Positions 38,780 through 47,798 of a DNA stretch of 64,000 nucleotides are shown here, piece after piece; position 1 is the stretch's first letter, and every line of letters starts with the position of its first letter. The position numbers and the translations under genes are program-made. A model generated the notes under the pieces. That model saw nothing but the letters and a program-made list of their open reading frames with translations. It was not told the origin of the DNA and did no database searches. The stretch is from Flavobacterium okayamense. GTDB lineage: Bacteria; Bacteroidota; Bacteroidia; Flavobacteriales; Flavobacteriaceae. Location: contig NZ_AP024749.1 in assembly GCF_019702945.1 (NCBI RefSeq), positions 2,666,001 to 2,730,000 of the forward strand, in the 5' to 3' direction.

Positions 38780-39149
38780 AACTACCTTCCTCGGTATAAT
38801 CGTCAATATCCCTTCTATCTTTCTTTGTAGGTCTTCCTGTTCCTTTTGCCCTGTAATGCTCTTTTGATAATTTTAATAATTCTAAATGTTCAAAAGCTTC
38901 AAGCGGTGTTGTATCTTTTCTATAGATATCTACAAGTTTTGCACCTATTCTACTTTGAGGAATATCTAAAACCGTTAATTCATAATTAATTTGGTCTTTT
39001 CGCAACACAATTTTATCTGTAGCATATACTTCTCGAGACGCTTTTGCAACTTGACCATTCACCGAAACATGTCCTTTTTTAATAGCATCAGCAGCCAAAC
39101 CTCTCGTTTTAAAATATCGGACACACCACAAAAACTTATCTACACGCAT
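38763..39149 (-). CDS. RNA-binding S4 domain protein (Hsp15-like)
   Basis: 128 residues. S4 domain MRVDKFLWCVRYFKTRGLAADAIKKGHVSVNGQVAKASREV at the N-terminus, then a basic tail (HYRAKGTGRPTKKDRRDIDDYTEE). The length and the tail KGTGRPTKKDRR match bacterial Hsp15-like ribosome-recycling proteins of Bacteroidota. First gene of a two-gene unit with the methyltransferase. Confidence 0.9.
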   Translation of the reverse strand: MRVDKFLWCVRYFKTRGLAADAIKKGHVSVNGQVAKASREVYATDKIVLRKDQINYELTVLDIPQSRIGAKLVDIYRKDTTPLEAFEHLELLKLSKEHYRAKGTGRPTKKDRRDIDDYTEEGSYGEFE

Positions 39150-39217
39150 AGAAAAACAAAAAACAATGTTAATATGAATACAAAAATACAGGAAAATTGT
39201 ATCTTGCGCTAAATTTA

Positions 39218-40183
39218 ATGAAAATGAAAAGATATCAATTTTTTATTGCTATAGTAAGTTTAGTTATTATTACTGTTAGTTGTCAAAAAGAAGATCGAGT
39301 TACTGCTCCACCAGCAAGACCTTATGCAGAAGTTTATCCAGAAGACTTAGAAAAAATTGAAGAGTTTTTAGATACACATTATGTAGTTGTTGATTCGGAT
39401 TATAATACAAATTTTTTTGAAATCGAAGAAGGTGGTACAGAAACACCAATATCTGCAATGCCTGAGTTAGAGTTCAGAAATTTATATGTAGAAGCTCATG
39501 ATGTTGAATACAAAATTTATTTTTTAAATTTAAGACAAGGTATTGGTGAAAGTGTTACTCGTGTAGATTCTGCGATGGTTGCCTACAAAGGTTTTTCTTT
39601 CCAAAAAGCTACAAACACTGAAGTCGTTGCAGGAGAAACTGTAACTACAGAATATACTGCTCAAATATTTTTTGATGAAAGGATTTCACCAATTTGGTTT
39701 CAATTAGAAGATGTAATTAGAGGATGGGGAGCAATAATTCCTAAATTCAATACTGGAACAATTACTAATAACCCTGATGGTTCAGTTAACTATAATGATT
39801 TTGGAGCAGGTGTGATGTTTTTGCCTTCAGCTTTAGGATATTACAATTCTGCAACAGGAAACATCCCTTCTTATGCACCACTTGTATTTAATTTTAAGTT
39901 ATATAATCAAAAATCAAGAGACCATGACTTTGATAGAATTTTATCAAAATATGAATATGGTGACAATACAGATATTGAAACTTTTGAAATAGAAGCAAAT
40001 GATACTGATGGTGATGGACTACCTGATTATTTAGACCCAGATGATGATGGAGATGGTTTTTTAACAAAATCAGAAATTAGATATGAGTCTTCACCTGGAA
40101 TTTATAGCTATTATGATTTTTCTTCAATTCCAACTTGTAGTGGAGGAACTCTTAAAAAGCATTTAGATCCAGCTTGTAATTAA
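39218..40183 (+). CDS. FKBP-like peptidyl-prolyl isomerase lipoprotein with calcium-type C-terminal repeats
   Basis: About 321 residues from the ATG at 39218 (the longer frame starts at a TTG). Lipobox ITVSC. An FKBP-type fold is indicated by VDSAMVAYKGFSF, WFQLEDVIRGWGAIIPKF, FLPSALGYYN and IPSYAPLVFNFKLYNQ. The C-terminus carries DTDGDGLPDYLDPDDDGDG, a thrombospondin type 3-like calcium repeat. Such proteins are typical of Flavobacteriaceae envelopes and some help in folding of gliding or secreted proteins. Catalytic residues are only partly conserved. A terminator follows. Confidence 0.8.
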   Translation: MKMKRYQFFIAIVSLVIITVSCQKEDRVTAPPARPYAEVYPEDLEKIEEFLDTHYVVVDSDYNTNFFEIEEGGTETPISAMPELEFRNLYVEAHDVEYKIYFLNLRQGIGESVTRVDSAMVAYKGFSFQKATNTEVVAGETVTTEYTAQIFFDERISPIWFQLEDVIRGWGAIIPKFNTGTITNNPDGSVNYNDFGAGVMFLPSALGYYNSATGNIPSYAPLVFNFKLYNQKSRDHDFDRILSKYEYGDNTDIETFEIEANDTDGDGLPDYLDPDDDGDGFLTKSEIRYESSPGIYSYYDFSSIPTCSGGTLKKHLDPACN

Positions 40184-40187
40184 TATT

Positions 40188-40217
40188 AAAAATCCCAATC
40201 TTTCGATTGGGATTTTT
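40188..40217. terminator. Bidirectional terminator
   Basis: AAAAATCCCAATC/GATTGGGATTTTT with a 4-nt loop between convergent genes (FKBP-like + and TonB receptor -). Confidence 0.88.
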
Positions 40218-40230
40218 TTTAGATAACAAT

Positions 40231-42174
40231 TTAAAAAGTTAAGTTTAAACCTAATTTATAGTTTCTACCTCGTGCATTATATCCAATTGTTTCTTGAAAA
40301 TATTCATTAAAAATATTTGTAATTGAAGTAAAGACTGAGAGTCTACTTTTAATTAGTTGATAATTTAGATTTGCATTAAAAATTGAACACGAATCTAACT
40401 CCACATTTTCAGTGGTAAAAGTGAAAGAATCAAAATAAGCATCATTTCGTTCCGATAAATACTGGTAATCTAAAGACACATTAAACCTATCGCTAGCATT
40501 ATATTGTAAATTTACATTTACCTTGTGTTTTGGAATATATCTACTAAATTGTTCTTCAACTTGTGTAAAAGTATAATTAGCTTTTGAAATAATTTTTTCA
40601 GTAATATCAAGAGTTATGTTGGTTTCAATACCTTTTGCATTAATTTCATTATCGAAATTATCGTAATAAGACATCCAAGTAGTAGTATCCGTAAAAAAGT
40701 CTACTTTATTTTGTTCTTGTCTATAAAAACCAACCGCATTTAAAATAATTTTTTTGTTTAACAGTGATGCTTCAAATCCAAATTCAGCAGTAGCATTTTC
40801 TTCAGGTTTAAGTTCTTCATTACCATAAGGCCCAAACAATTGATATAAACTTGGAGTTATATAAGCCGTACTATATGATACTAAAACTTTTAATGGAATG
40901 TTCTTAAAATTGTAACTCGGATTTACATTATAAACAAAATGACTTCCATAATCGCTATGATTATTTAATCGTCCTCCGATATTTACATTAAATCCATTCT
41001 TAGAATTATAAATTAATGTTGCATAAGGATCAAATATATTGAATTTAGCCATTTCATTATTTAGATCAGTATATGCATCTATTTGTTCCATATCGAAATA
41101 TTGAACTTGCAAACCAGTAACAACATAAAAGTCCTTAGAAATATTGTACTTATTAACTACATCTAAATTTGCATTTCTTGAAGAATAATTATAATTATCT
41201 ATTCCACCAGCCCAAGTATTCGTTAAAAAAACTTCTCTTTCAATAGTTCCTCCGTTTAGATTTAAATTAAACTCACCGTTTTTATATTTATAAATCGATT
41301 GTAATCCTAATCTAAATTGCTCAGAAAAACTTTTATTATTCAAATCATCACTTGATGTTAATGGACCTGAATAACTATTATCAAAAGTATTTCTAATTGC
41401 ATCATAATTCCCAAATAAATTAAAACTCAATTTGTCATTCCATTGAAAACCTAACTTTTGTAAGACATTTATTCTTGAGAACATATCCTCTTCGTAGTCT
41501 TCACCTTCTGCTTCAGAAAAACCTTTGGTTTCAGTACTATTTAAAGAAGTTAAATAACTAAACTTTTTAATTTTTCCATTTACAGAAAAACCTTGAGAAA
41601 ACGAATTTAAATCTATATCTTTTTTTTCACTATCATTCTGTGTTCCTACATTCCAATAAGCATTACCACTAATGTTCTTTTCTACTGAATTCTTTAAAGT
41701 AATATTAATAACACCAGTTGCAGCACCTGTTCCATACAAAACACTTGATGAGCCTTTTAAAACCTCAATTTTTTCAATTTGCTCTACTGGAATCAATCGT
41801 AAATCGTATTCTAAATTAATTCCAGATGCATCTACAACAGGAACTCCATCAATATAAATTGCAACTTGACGGTTTCTACCTCCGCGAATGTAAACACCTT
41901 GATTTTTGCTATTCGCAGATTGATTTCCATTAATTTCAATTCCAGCAACTTGACTTAAAATTGAACTTAAATTTTGTCCTTGTTTTGCCTTTAAATCTTC
42001 AGCAGTAATAACATCAATAATTTTTCCAGATTTTTCCTTTGATTGTTCAAATTTAGTGTCGGAAACCACTACTTCGTTTAACTCATGTATTTGTAATGAG
42101 TCTTTTTCTTGTGCAAAAGATAGCACACCAGTAAGCATAAAAAAAACGCTTACCTTAATAAACTTTTGGTTCAT
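40231..42174 (-). CDS. btuB: TonB-dependent outer-membrane receptor, B12 uptake (BtuB-like)
   Basis: 647 residues. Signal peptide (MNQKFIKVSVFFMLTGVLSFAQ), then a TonB-box-like ELNEVVVSDTKF (about 30-41). The plug domain has GVYIRGGRNRQVAIYIDGVPVVD and RIPVEQIEKIEVLKGSSSVLYGTGAATGVINI-type segments. A 22-strand barrel ends in a terminal aromatic strand (YKLGLNLTF). It imports a scarce ligand, vitamin B12 by context: a cobalamin riboswitch precedes it and a divergent BtuFCD-like transporter is next to it. It is shorter than SusC-type receptors and lacks their carboxypeptidase-like N-terminal domain. Confidence 0.93.
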   Translation of the reverse strand: MNQKFIKVSVFFMLTGVLSFAQEKDSLQIHELNEVVVSDTKFEQSKEKSGKIIDVITAEDLKAKQGQNLSSILSQVAGIEINGNQSANSKNQGVYIRGGRNRQVAIYIDGVPVVDASGINLEYDLRLIPVEQIEKIEVLKGSSSVLYGTGAATGVINITLKNSVEKNISGNAYWNVGTQNDSEKKDIDLNSFSQGFSVNGKIKKFSYLTSLNSTETKGFSEAEGEDYEEDMFSRINVLQKLGFQWNDKLSFNLFGNYDAIRNTFDNSYSGPLTSSDDLNNKSFSEQFRLGLQSIYKYKNGEFNLNLNGGTIEREVFLTNTWAGGIDNYNYSSRNANLDVVNKYNISKDFYVVTGLQVQYFDMEQIDAYTDLNNEMAKFNIFDPYATLIYNSKNGFNVNIGGRLNNHSDYGSHFVYNVNPSYNFKNIPLKVLVSYSTAYITPSLYQLFGPYGNEELKPEENATAEFGFEASLLNKKIILNAVGFYRQEQNKVDFFTDTTTWMSYYDNFDNEINAKGIETNITLDITEKIISKANYTFTQVEEQFSRYIPKHKVNVNLQYNASDRFNVSLDYQYLSERNDAYFDSFTFTTENVELDSCSIFNANLNYQLIKSRLSVFTSITNIFNEYFQETIGYNARGRNYKLGLNLTF

Positions 42175-42264
42175 TTAGGTTAATTAAAAATTTTAATAAT
42201 TTGGGAGAAAAGCATAGTTTACCCATACTCAAACTTTTTTTCCCGAAAGTTTGTTACTCTATTG

Positions 42265-42436
42265 AATTAGGCAGGTCTCCTGGCTTGCGTCTTGTTGTTT
42301 GCCTTCTCATTCGTTAAAACGAACAATGGCTAGAAGATAACAACAAGCTTTATAGCTTACAGTTGCGGGTACAGCTCAAGTTTTTCACTTGATTCCCTTT
42401 TAATGAAGTGTAAAAAAATACACCTCAACCATAATT
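42265..42436 (-). promoter_or_regulatory. Cobalamin riboswitch
   Basis: Read on the - strand it contains the diagnostic B12 box AGCCAGGAGACCTGCC (42286-42271), preceded by GGGAATCAAGTGAAAAAC, ...GCTGTACCCGCAACTGTAAG (42382-42360) and a long variable P13-type arm. It lies about 95 nt upstream of the TonB receptor ATG. Adenosylcobalamin binding would shut off receptor synthesis, probably by hiding the start region since no terminator hairpin follows. Confidence 0.93.
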
Positions 42437-42442
42437 CAGGTG

Positions 42443-42450
42443 CAAATATA
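42443..42450 (-). promoter_or_regulatory. -7 box for the riboswitch-btuB transcript
   Basis: TATATTTG on the - strand followed by CACCTG, six nt before the riboswitch begins. No convincing TTTG -33 element is at the usual distance. Confidence 0.55.
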
Positions 42451-42471
42451 ATAGAAGTTAGAAGATTTAAT

Positions 42472-42576
42472 TTATTTTTTCTTATTCATTTTTCGCCAAA
42501 GCCAAATAAATCCAATTATAAAATGTGCTATAACAATTGTGGCAACAGCTGCCATAAATTCTGGACTATCTTTCAT
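42472..42576 (-). CDS. Small single-helix membrane peptide
   Basis: A 34-codon frame MKDSPEFMAAVATIVIAHFIIGFIWLWRKMNKKK: acidic start, one hydrophobic helix of about 20 residues, and a basic end, giving a clear orientation. A TACTTTTG box lies 17 nt upstream of its ATG. Its stop is 22 nt before the -7 box of btuB. It sits in the divergent region of the B12 locus, so a link with cobalamin uptake is possible, but CcoQ-like or unrelated roles cannot be excluded. Confidence 0.55.
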   Translation of the reverse strand: MKDSPEFMAAVATIVIAHFIIGFIWLWRKMNKKK

Positions 42577-42592
42577 CTTTAAAAATTTTAGG

Positions 42593-42600
42593 CAAAAGTA
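42593..42600 (-). promoter_or_regulatory. -7 box of the small membrane peptide gene
   Basis: TACTTTTG on the - strand (complement of CAAAAGTA), with TTG-rich sequence 10-16 nt upstream. The ATG is 17 nt downstream. Confidence 0.5.
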
Positions 42601-42627
42601 ACATTTCTTACAAAAACAATAGTAGCT

Positions 42628-42658
42628 TTTGTTACTAATGACATTTACTCTATTTTTG
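42628..42658 (+). promoter_or_regulatory. Promoter of the btuF-like operon
   Basis: TTTG (42628-42631), 19 nt, TATTTTTG (42651-42658), 14 nt before the ATG. The leader is too short for a riboswitch, so this arm is not directly controlled by cobalamin RNA. Confidence 0.62.
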
Positions 42659-42672
42659 CTAAAAATATTTTT

Positions 42673-43800
42673 ATGCGCTGGTTGGTTTTAATCTTACTTA
42701 CTTTACTTACTATTTCATGCAATGAATCTAAGTCTAATCATGAAAAAGGAGCTAATGGAAAAGAACTAATTTCTAACGCAAAAGGTTTATCAATTAAAGA
42801 TTTTGATACTTTTAAATTGGTAACAGTTACAAATACATTTCCTGAAGCAACAGAAAATTACACTTACGTTTTACATAAAAAGGGGAATAAACTTCCTGAT
42901 AGTTTGTCTAAATACACTTCTATCGAGATTCCAATTCAAAAAGTAATTGTTACTTCCACAACACATATTCCATCACTTGAAATGCTTGGAGTTGAAAACT
43001 CATTAAAGGCATTTCCAAACACCAATTATGTATCATCAGAAAAAACACGTATTTTAATTGAAAATGGAAATGTTCGAGAAATTGGCAACAACCAATCGTT
43101 AAACACTGAAATCATTTTAGACATTCAACCTGATGTAATTGTTGGCTTTAGTGTTGATGGTGATATGAAAACCTATAAGAACCTTGAAAGAAATGGTCAA
43201 AAAATTATTTTAAATAGTGATTGGACTGAAAAAACACCTTTAGGAAAAGCGGAATGGATTAAGTTTTTTGGAGCTTTATATGACAAAAACGAACAGGCAG
43301 ATTCAATTTTCAATAAAATTAAAACTGATTATTTAGAAGCGGTTAAATTAGCTAAAAACACATCTTATTCCCCAACAATTATGGCTGGGAGCATTTATGA
43401 AGACCAATGGTTTTTACCTCAAGGCGATAGTTGGGCTGCTTACTTTTTAATAGAAGCTAATGGAGATTATTTATGGAAAGATTCTAAAGGAACTGGAAGC
43501 TTAGCATTATCTTTCGAATCTGTTCTAGATAAAGCTAAAGATGCTGATTTTTGGATTGGTCCTGGACAATTTACAAGTATTGAACAAATACTCACTTCTA
43601 ATCCAAATTATAAATATTTTAAAGCGGTTCAAAATAAAAATGTATATTCCTTTAGTTCTAAAAAAGGAAAAACTGGCGGCGTAATTTATTATGAATTAGC
43701 ACCAAACAGACCTGATTTAGTAGTTAAAGATTTAATAAAAATATTACACCCAAACGTATTACCTGAGTACCAATTATATTTTTTTGAAAAATTAAATTAA
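42673..43800 (+). CDS. btuF: Cobalamin/iron-type ABC transporter substrate-binding lipoprotein (BtuF-like)
   Basis: 375 residues. Lipobox LTISC (Cys about 16). The periplasmic-binding fold of the FepB/BtuF class includes KVIVTSTTHIPSLEMLGVENSLKAFP, ILDIQPDVIVGF, and the late DFWIGPGQFTSIEQILTSN and GGVIYYELAPNRPDLVVKDLIKILHP. It would deliver B12 (or, less likely, a siderophore) to the permease. Context with the riboswitch-led receptor favours B12. The permease ATG overlaps its stop by one base (TAATG). Confidence 0.88.
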   Translation: MRWLVLILLTLLTISCNESKSNHEKGANGKELISNAKGLSIKDFDTFKLVTVTNTFPEATENYTYVLHKKGNKLPDSLSKYTSIEIPIQKVIVTSTTHIPSLEMLGVENSLKAFPNTNYVSSEKTRILIENGNVREIGNNQSLNTEIILDIQPDVIVGFSVDGDMKTYKNLERNGQKIILNSDWTEKTPLGKAEWIKFFGALYDKNEQADSIFNKIKTDYLEAVKLAKNTSYSPTIMAGSIYEDQWFLPQGDSWAAYFLIEANGDYLWKDSKGTGSLALSFESVLDKAKDADFWIGPGQFTSIEQILTSNPNYKYFKAVQNKNVYSFSSKKGKTGGVIYYELAPNRPDLVVKDLIKILHPNVLPEYQLYFFEKLN

Positions 43801-44831
43801 TGATTAATTCATTCCAACATAAAATATTGTTTTCCATTTTAATTATTCTAATGGTAACATTATTTATTTTCAATATCAGCCTAGGTTCAGTTACTATACC
43901 TACAAATGAAATTATTAAAGGGTTAATTGGGCAAAGAATGGAAAAGGAAAGTTGGGAAATCATTCTTTTTCAATTTCGTTTTCCTAAAGCCATTACTGCT
44001 GTTTTTGTAGGTTTTGGTTTATCAATTAGTGGTCTGTTAATGCAAACTTTATTTAGAAATCCTTTAGCGGGCCCTTATGTTCTAGGTTTAAGTTCAGGAG
44101 CTAGTTTAGGTGTTGCGTTTGTTATTTTAGGTTCAACATTATTACCTGCTACAATTGCCACATTTTTCTTATCAAGTTATGGATTAACTTTAGCTTCAGC
44201 TCTTGGAAGCTTTACGGTTTTAAGCGCTGTCTTGATTGTTGCAAAAAGATTAAAAGATACCATGGCAATTTTAATCGTTGGATTAATGTTCAGTAGTTTT
44301 ACTAGTGCAATTGTTTCCATATTATCTTATTTTTCAACTGCAGAACAATTACAAAAATATACTTTTTGGTCACTTGGTAGCATAAGTAATTTATCGTGGA
44401 AAGAAGTTGTTATTTTAATTTTTTTAGTAAGTTTTGGAATTCTATTAAGCATCCTAGTTATTAAACCATTAAATGCACTTTTATTAGGAGAACGCTATGC
44501 AAAAAGTATCGGTGTGAACTTTAAAAAAACAAGATTCATTATCATAATTGCAACAAGTGTTTTAGCAGGAAGTATTACAGCTTTAGTAGGCCCAATAGCA
44601 TTTATTGGTCTAGCGATACCCCATATGGCTAAATTATTTTTTAAAACTAGCAATCACAGTATTTTATTATTCGGCACTTTACTTTTAGGTGGGATTTTAA
44701 TGCTTATATGTGATAGTATTGCACAACTACCGGGTAGTGATTTAACTTTACCTATAAATGCTATAACTTCAATTTTTGGAGCACCTATAATAATTTGGCT
44801 TTTAGTTAGAAAACGTAAAATTCAACTGTAA
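43800..44831 (+). CDS. btuC: FecCD-family ABC transporter permease (BtuC-like)
   Basis: 343 residues, about ten membrane helices. SGLLMQTLFRNPLAGPYVLGLSSGASLGVA is the FecCD/BtuC signature, and AFIGLAIPHMAKLFF holds the cytoplasmic coupling helix. LLLGGILMLICDSIAQL and a basic C-terminus (LLVRKRKI) follow. It forms the inner-membrane channel for the substrate from the preceding lipoprotein. One-base overlaps with both neighbours give a tightly coupled operon. Confidence 0.92.
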   Translation: MINSFQHKILFSILIILMVTLFIFNISLGSVTIPTNEIIKGLIGQRMEKESWEIILFQFRFPKAITAVFVGFGLSISGLLMQTLFRNPLAGPYVLGLSSGASLGVAFVILGSTLLPATIATFFLSSYGLTLASALGSFTVLSAVLIVAKRLKDTMAILIVGLMFSSFTSAIVSILSYFSTAEQLQKYTFWSLGSISNLSWKEVVILIFLVSFGILLSILVIKPLNALLLGERYAKSIGVNFKKTRFIIIIATSVLAGSITALVGPIAFIGLAIPHMAKLFFKTSNHSILLFGTLLLGGILMLICDSIAQLPGSDLTLPINAITSIFGAPIIIWLLVRKRKIQL

Positions 44832-45610
44832 TGAGCAAAACAATTTTACATACAAAAAATTTAACTATAGGTTATACTAAAGGAAAACAAAAAACGGTTG
44901 TTCAGACGAATGTTAGTTTAACTTTGAATAGCGGTAAATTAATAGCGTTAATTGGAAAAAACGGAATTGGGAAATCTACATTTCTAAAAACTATTACTGG
45001 GATTATTCCACCACTTGATGGAGAAGTTGAATTAAACAACAAAAATATTTTAAGTTTTGAAACCAATGCTTTAGCACAAGAATTAAGTTTAGTTTTAACT
45101 GAAGCACTTCCATCTAGTGATTTAACGGTTTATGAAATTGTTGCATTAGGCAGGCAACCTTACACCAATTGGTTAGGAATTTTAACCGATGAAGATAAAG
45201 CTAAAATTAATGAAGCAATTGCTTTAACCGAAATTGGAAACTTTATTCATAAGAAACACTATGAAATTAGTGACGGGCAATTGCAAAAAGTAATGATTGC
45301 AAGAGCTTTAGCTCAAGACACATCATTAATTATTCTAGACGAGCCTACAACCCATTTAGATTTAGTTCATAAAGTTACTTTATTAAAGTTATTACAAAAG
45401 CTAACACACGAGACTAATAAAACCATAATTTATTCTACACACGATTTAGATTTAGCTATTCAAATGGCTGATGATATGATAATATTTACTGAAGACGCAA
45501 TTTTTAACGACCAACCATGTAGCCTAATTAGTAATGGAGTTTTTGACAAAATATTTCAAAATGAAAATATAATTTTCGATCCAACAATCGGGAAATTTAA
45601 AGTAACATAA
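44831..45610 (+). CDS. btuD: ABC transporter ATP-binding protein (BtuD/FecE-like)
   Basis: 259 residues. Walker A LIGKNGIGKSTFLKTI (about 40-55), signature ISDGQLQKVMIARALA (variant of LSGGQ) near 145, Walker B LIILDEPTTHLD near 172, and H-switch YSTHDLD. It energises uptake through the permease. The ISDGQ signature in place of LSGGQ is a mild variant. Last gene of the three-gene unit. Confidence 0.92.
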   Translation: MSKTILHTKNLTIGYTKGKQKTVVQTNVSLTLNSGKLIALIGKNGIGKSTFLKTITGIIPPLDGEVELNNKNILSFETNALAQELSLVLTEALPSSDLTVYEIVALGRQPYTNWLGILTDEDKAKINEAIALTEIGNFIHKKHYEISDGQLQKVMIARALAQDTSLIILDEPTTHLDLVHKVTLLKLLQKLTHETNKTIIYSTHDLDLAIQMADDMIIFTEDAIFNDQPCSLISNGVFDKIFQNENIIFDPTIGKFKVT

Positions 45611-45655
45611 ATTAATAGAACTATTTTTATTATTAATTTTACGAAAACACTAAAC

Positions 45656-46417
45656 ATGAAAAAGCTATCTTATTTATTATTTTTTATGACCTTTTTTGTA
45701 AACGCACAACTAATCAAGACAACGTATCACGACGGTAATCAAAAATTAGAAGGATTCTTCGTGAAGTCTAAAATTAAAAATCCAAAAAATATTGGTGTTT
45801 TAGTTCTTCCTGCTTGGATGGGAATTGATGAACACGCTAAAGAAGTTGCTGAAGATCTATCTAAATTAGGTTATCATGCATTTGTTGCTGATATTTATGG
45901 CGTAGACAAACGACCAAACAATACTTCAGAAGCTGGTGAAATAGCAGGATACTTCAAAACCAATTATTCTGAATACCAAAGACGAATTCAATTGGCATTA
46001 GACGAATTAATAAAACATGGTGCGAACAAAGACGAGATTGCAGTTATTGGATATTGTTTTGGAGGAACTGGAGCTTTAGAAGCTGCAAGAGGAAATTTAA
46101 ACGTAAAAGGTGTCGTTTCATTTCATGGTGGTTTAGGTACAGATATTTCAAGAACTCCAGAAAAAATAAATTGTAAAGTACTTGTTTTACACGGTGCTGA
46201 TGACCCTTACGTTCCACAAAAACACATTTTAGAATTTCAAGAAGAAATGAGAAATTCAAAAGCCGATTGGCAAATGGTTTATTATGCCAATGCTGTGCAT
46301 GCGTTTACTCATAAAGATTTAGATACCGATAATAGTAAAGGAGCTGCCTACAATGAATTAGCTGACAGAAGAAGTTGGATTGCAATGAAAGAATTTTTTA
46401 ACGAAATTTTTAAATAA
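45656..46417 (+). CDS. Exported dienelactone hydrolase family protein
   Basis: 253 residues with a signal peptide (MKKLSYLLFFMTFFVNAQ). Alpha/beta hydrolase with the Cys nucleophile elbow IGYCFGGTGALEAA near residue 135, the acid in VLHGADDPYVPQ, and a His in YYANAVHAFTH. Dienelactone hydrolases open lactone rings; the exported form here probably acts on an unknown ester. It ends at a strong terminator. Confidence 0.9.
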   Translation: MKKLSYLLFFMTFFVNAQLIKTTYHDGNQKLEGFFVKSKIKNPKNIGVLVLPAWMGIDEHAKEVAEDLSKLGYHAFVADIYGVDKRPNNTSEAGEIAGYFKTNYSEYQRRIQLALDELIKHGANKDEIAVIGYCFGGTGALEAARGNLNVKGVVSFHGGLGTDISRTPEKINCKVLVLHGADDPYVPQKHILEFQEEMRNSKADWQMVYYANAVHAFTHKDLDTDNSKGAAYNELADRRSWIAMKEFFNEIFK

Positions 46418-46424
46418 AAAATTA

Positions 46425-46451
46425 AAAACCCTTTCGATTTGAAAGGGTTTT
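46425..46451. terminator. Bidirectional terminator
   Basis: AAAACCCTTTC/GAAAGGGTTTT with a 5-nt loop between convergent dienelactone hydrolase (+) and rluE-like (-) genes. Confidence 0.85.
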
Positions 46452-46455
46452 CTGT

Positions 46456-47025
46456 TTATAAGTCAAAAGCATTAACCTCTTTTACTACACCAGCTTTTAG
46501 TCCTTCTAAATGTATATTTCCAATTCGAATACGAACCAAACGTAATGTGGGAAAACCAACAGCAGCAGTCATTTTACGTACTTGACGAAATTTACCTTCT
46601 GTTACTGTTATGGAAACCCAACTGGTTGGTCCGTGACGTCTATCACGAATTCTTCTGCCTTCACCTATATAATCTGGTAATTCTATAATACGCTTAGCAT
46701 CACAAGGTTTTGTTACATAACGTATACCTTTAAAACCAATTTCAACTCCATTTTGCAATTGCTCTATGGCTTCATCCGTTATTAAACCGTCGACTTGTGC
46801 ATAATATTCTTTTTCAATAGTTTTAGCTCGAACTATTTCACTCATCATTCCATCGGTTGTTAACAGCAACAAACCTTCCGAATCTTCATCTAATCGACCA
46901 ATTGCCATCGTTCCTCCCGGAAAAGAAAACAATTCACCTAACAAACGTTTGTTTCGCTTCTTTTCGTAAATAAACTGACTTAAAAAGCCATGCGGTTTGT
47001 GCATTACAAAATGTTGGTGATTCAT
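46456..47025 (-). CDS. rluE: rRNA pseudouridine synthase, RluE type
   Basis: About 189 residues from the ATG at 47025 (a 13-codon longer frame begins with TTG). No S4 domain precedes the catalytic domain, as in RluE. The catalytic Asp lies in AIGRLDEDSEGLLLLT (about 44-59), and VTEGKFRQVRKMTAAVGFPTLRLVRIRIG is the conserved C-terminal block. It would isomerise one uridine in 23S rRNA. It ends the core gene run before the accessory insertion. Confidence 0.9.
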   Translation of the reverse strand: MNHQHFVMHKPHGFLSQFIYEKKRNKRLLGELFSFPGGTMAIGRLDEDSEGLLLLTTDGMMSEIVRAKTIEKEYYAQVDGLITDEAIEQLQNGVEIGFKGIRYVTKPCDAKRIIELPDYIGEGRRIRDRRHGPTSWVSITVTEGKFRQVRKMTAAVGFPTLRLVRIRIGNIHLEGLKAGVVKEVNAFDL

Positions 47026-47072
47026 CGCTCGATTTTGAACAATAATACGTTTTTCAATTACCAAATTAAAAT

Positions 47073-47798
47073 TTAGACTTTTGGTTTTGAAGGTTCTATT
47101 TTAGAAAAATCAATGTCAGTTACAAAAAATTCTTTTGGTAAAAATTTTTCAGACATTTTTTGGCCAAAATGGTTGAACCAAGTTACCTTTAATAATTCTT
47201 TTGGTAATATCTTTTTTGGCTCTCCATCATGATAAAAAAGATCTTTTTGCTCTTCTAACTTATAACCAGAAACAATAAAATCAGGTGTTTGAAAAGTATT
47301 ATTTATGGTTTCACTTCTTGAATCAAATGATTTTCTTTGTTCAAGCTTTTTAGTTTTAAATTGTACAACTTGACAATAATTATACACATTGAGTTTTTTA
47401 TAATTTAAAACTTCGTCTAATAAATCTTCCTCTGATTCAATTTTATCATTAGGAATTCTATAAAACTTTAAAGAACTTTCTTTAATAATTTTTTTATTAT
47501 TTTCATCTATTACAATACAAGCATTTAAAAATGATTCATAAACAAAAATTTCATTAAATTCACTTTTATTACCATTAAAATAAACGCAACAGTATTTAAT
47601 TAAATCAGCTACTTTATAATCTTTACCTAAATCTTCATGATAAATCTTTTTTTTCTTAGAGTCTTCAAAATGTATTTCTTTAACCAACATTAAAGGAGGA
47701 ACTTGAGCAGGAAACTCAAGTATCATTTGATAATTTCTAGTTAAAAGAGGATGACTCTTCAGTGTAACAATATCTCCTATATTAAATTTATTACTCAT
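47073..47798 (-). CDS. Hypothetical protein next to the reverse transcriptase
   Basis: About 241 residues from the ATG at 47798 (MSNKFNIGDIVTLKSHP); a longer frame upstream would begin at 47861 but adds hydrophobic, unlikely sequence. The first 50 residues look like a small SH3-like barrel (IGDIVTLKSHPLL ... PPLMLVKEI). The rest is Lys/Glu-rich with FYRIPNDKIESEEDLLDEVLN and VTWFNHFGQKMSEKFLP. I do not recognise the family. It is divergent from the RT and shares its AT-rich accessory interval, so it may be a partner, an earlier cargo gene, or unrelated. Confidence 0.6.
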   Translation of the reverse strand: MSNKFNIGDIVTLKSHPLLTRNYQMILEFPAQVPPLMLVKEIHFEDSKKKKIYHEDLGKDYKVADLIKYCCVYFNGNKSEFNEIFVYESFLNACIVIDENNKKIIKESSLKFYRIPNDKIESEEDLLDEVLNYKKLNVYNYCQVVQFKTKKLEQRKSFDSRSETINNTFQTPDFIVSGYKLEEQKDLFYHDGEPKKILPKELLKVTWFNHFGQKMSEKFLPKEFFVTDIDFSKIEPSKPKV

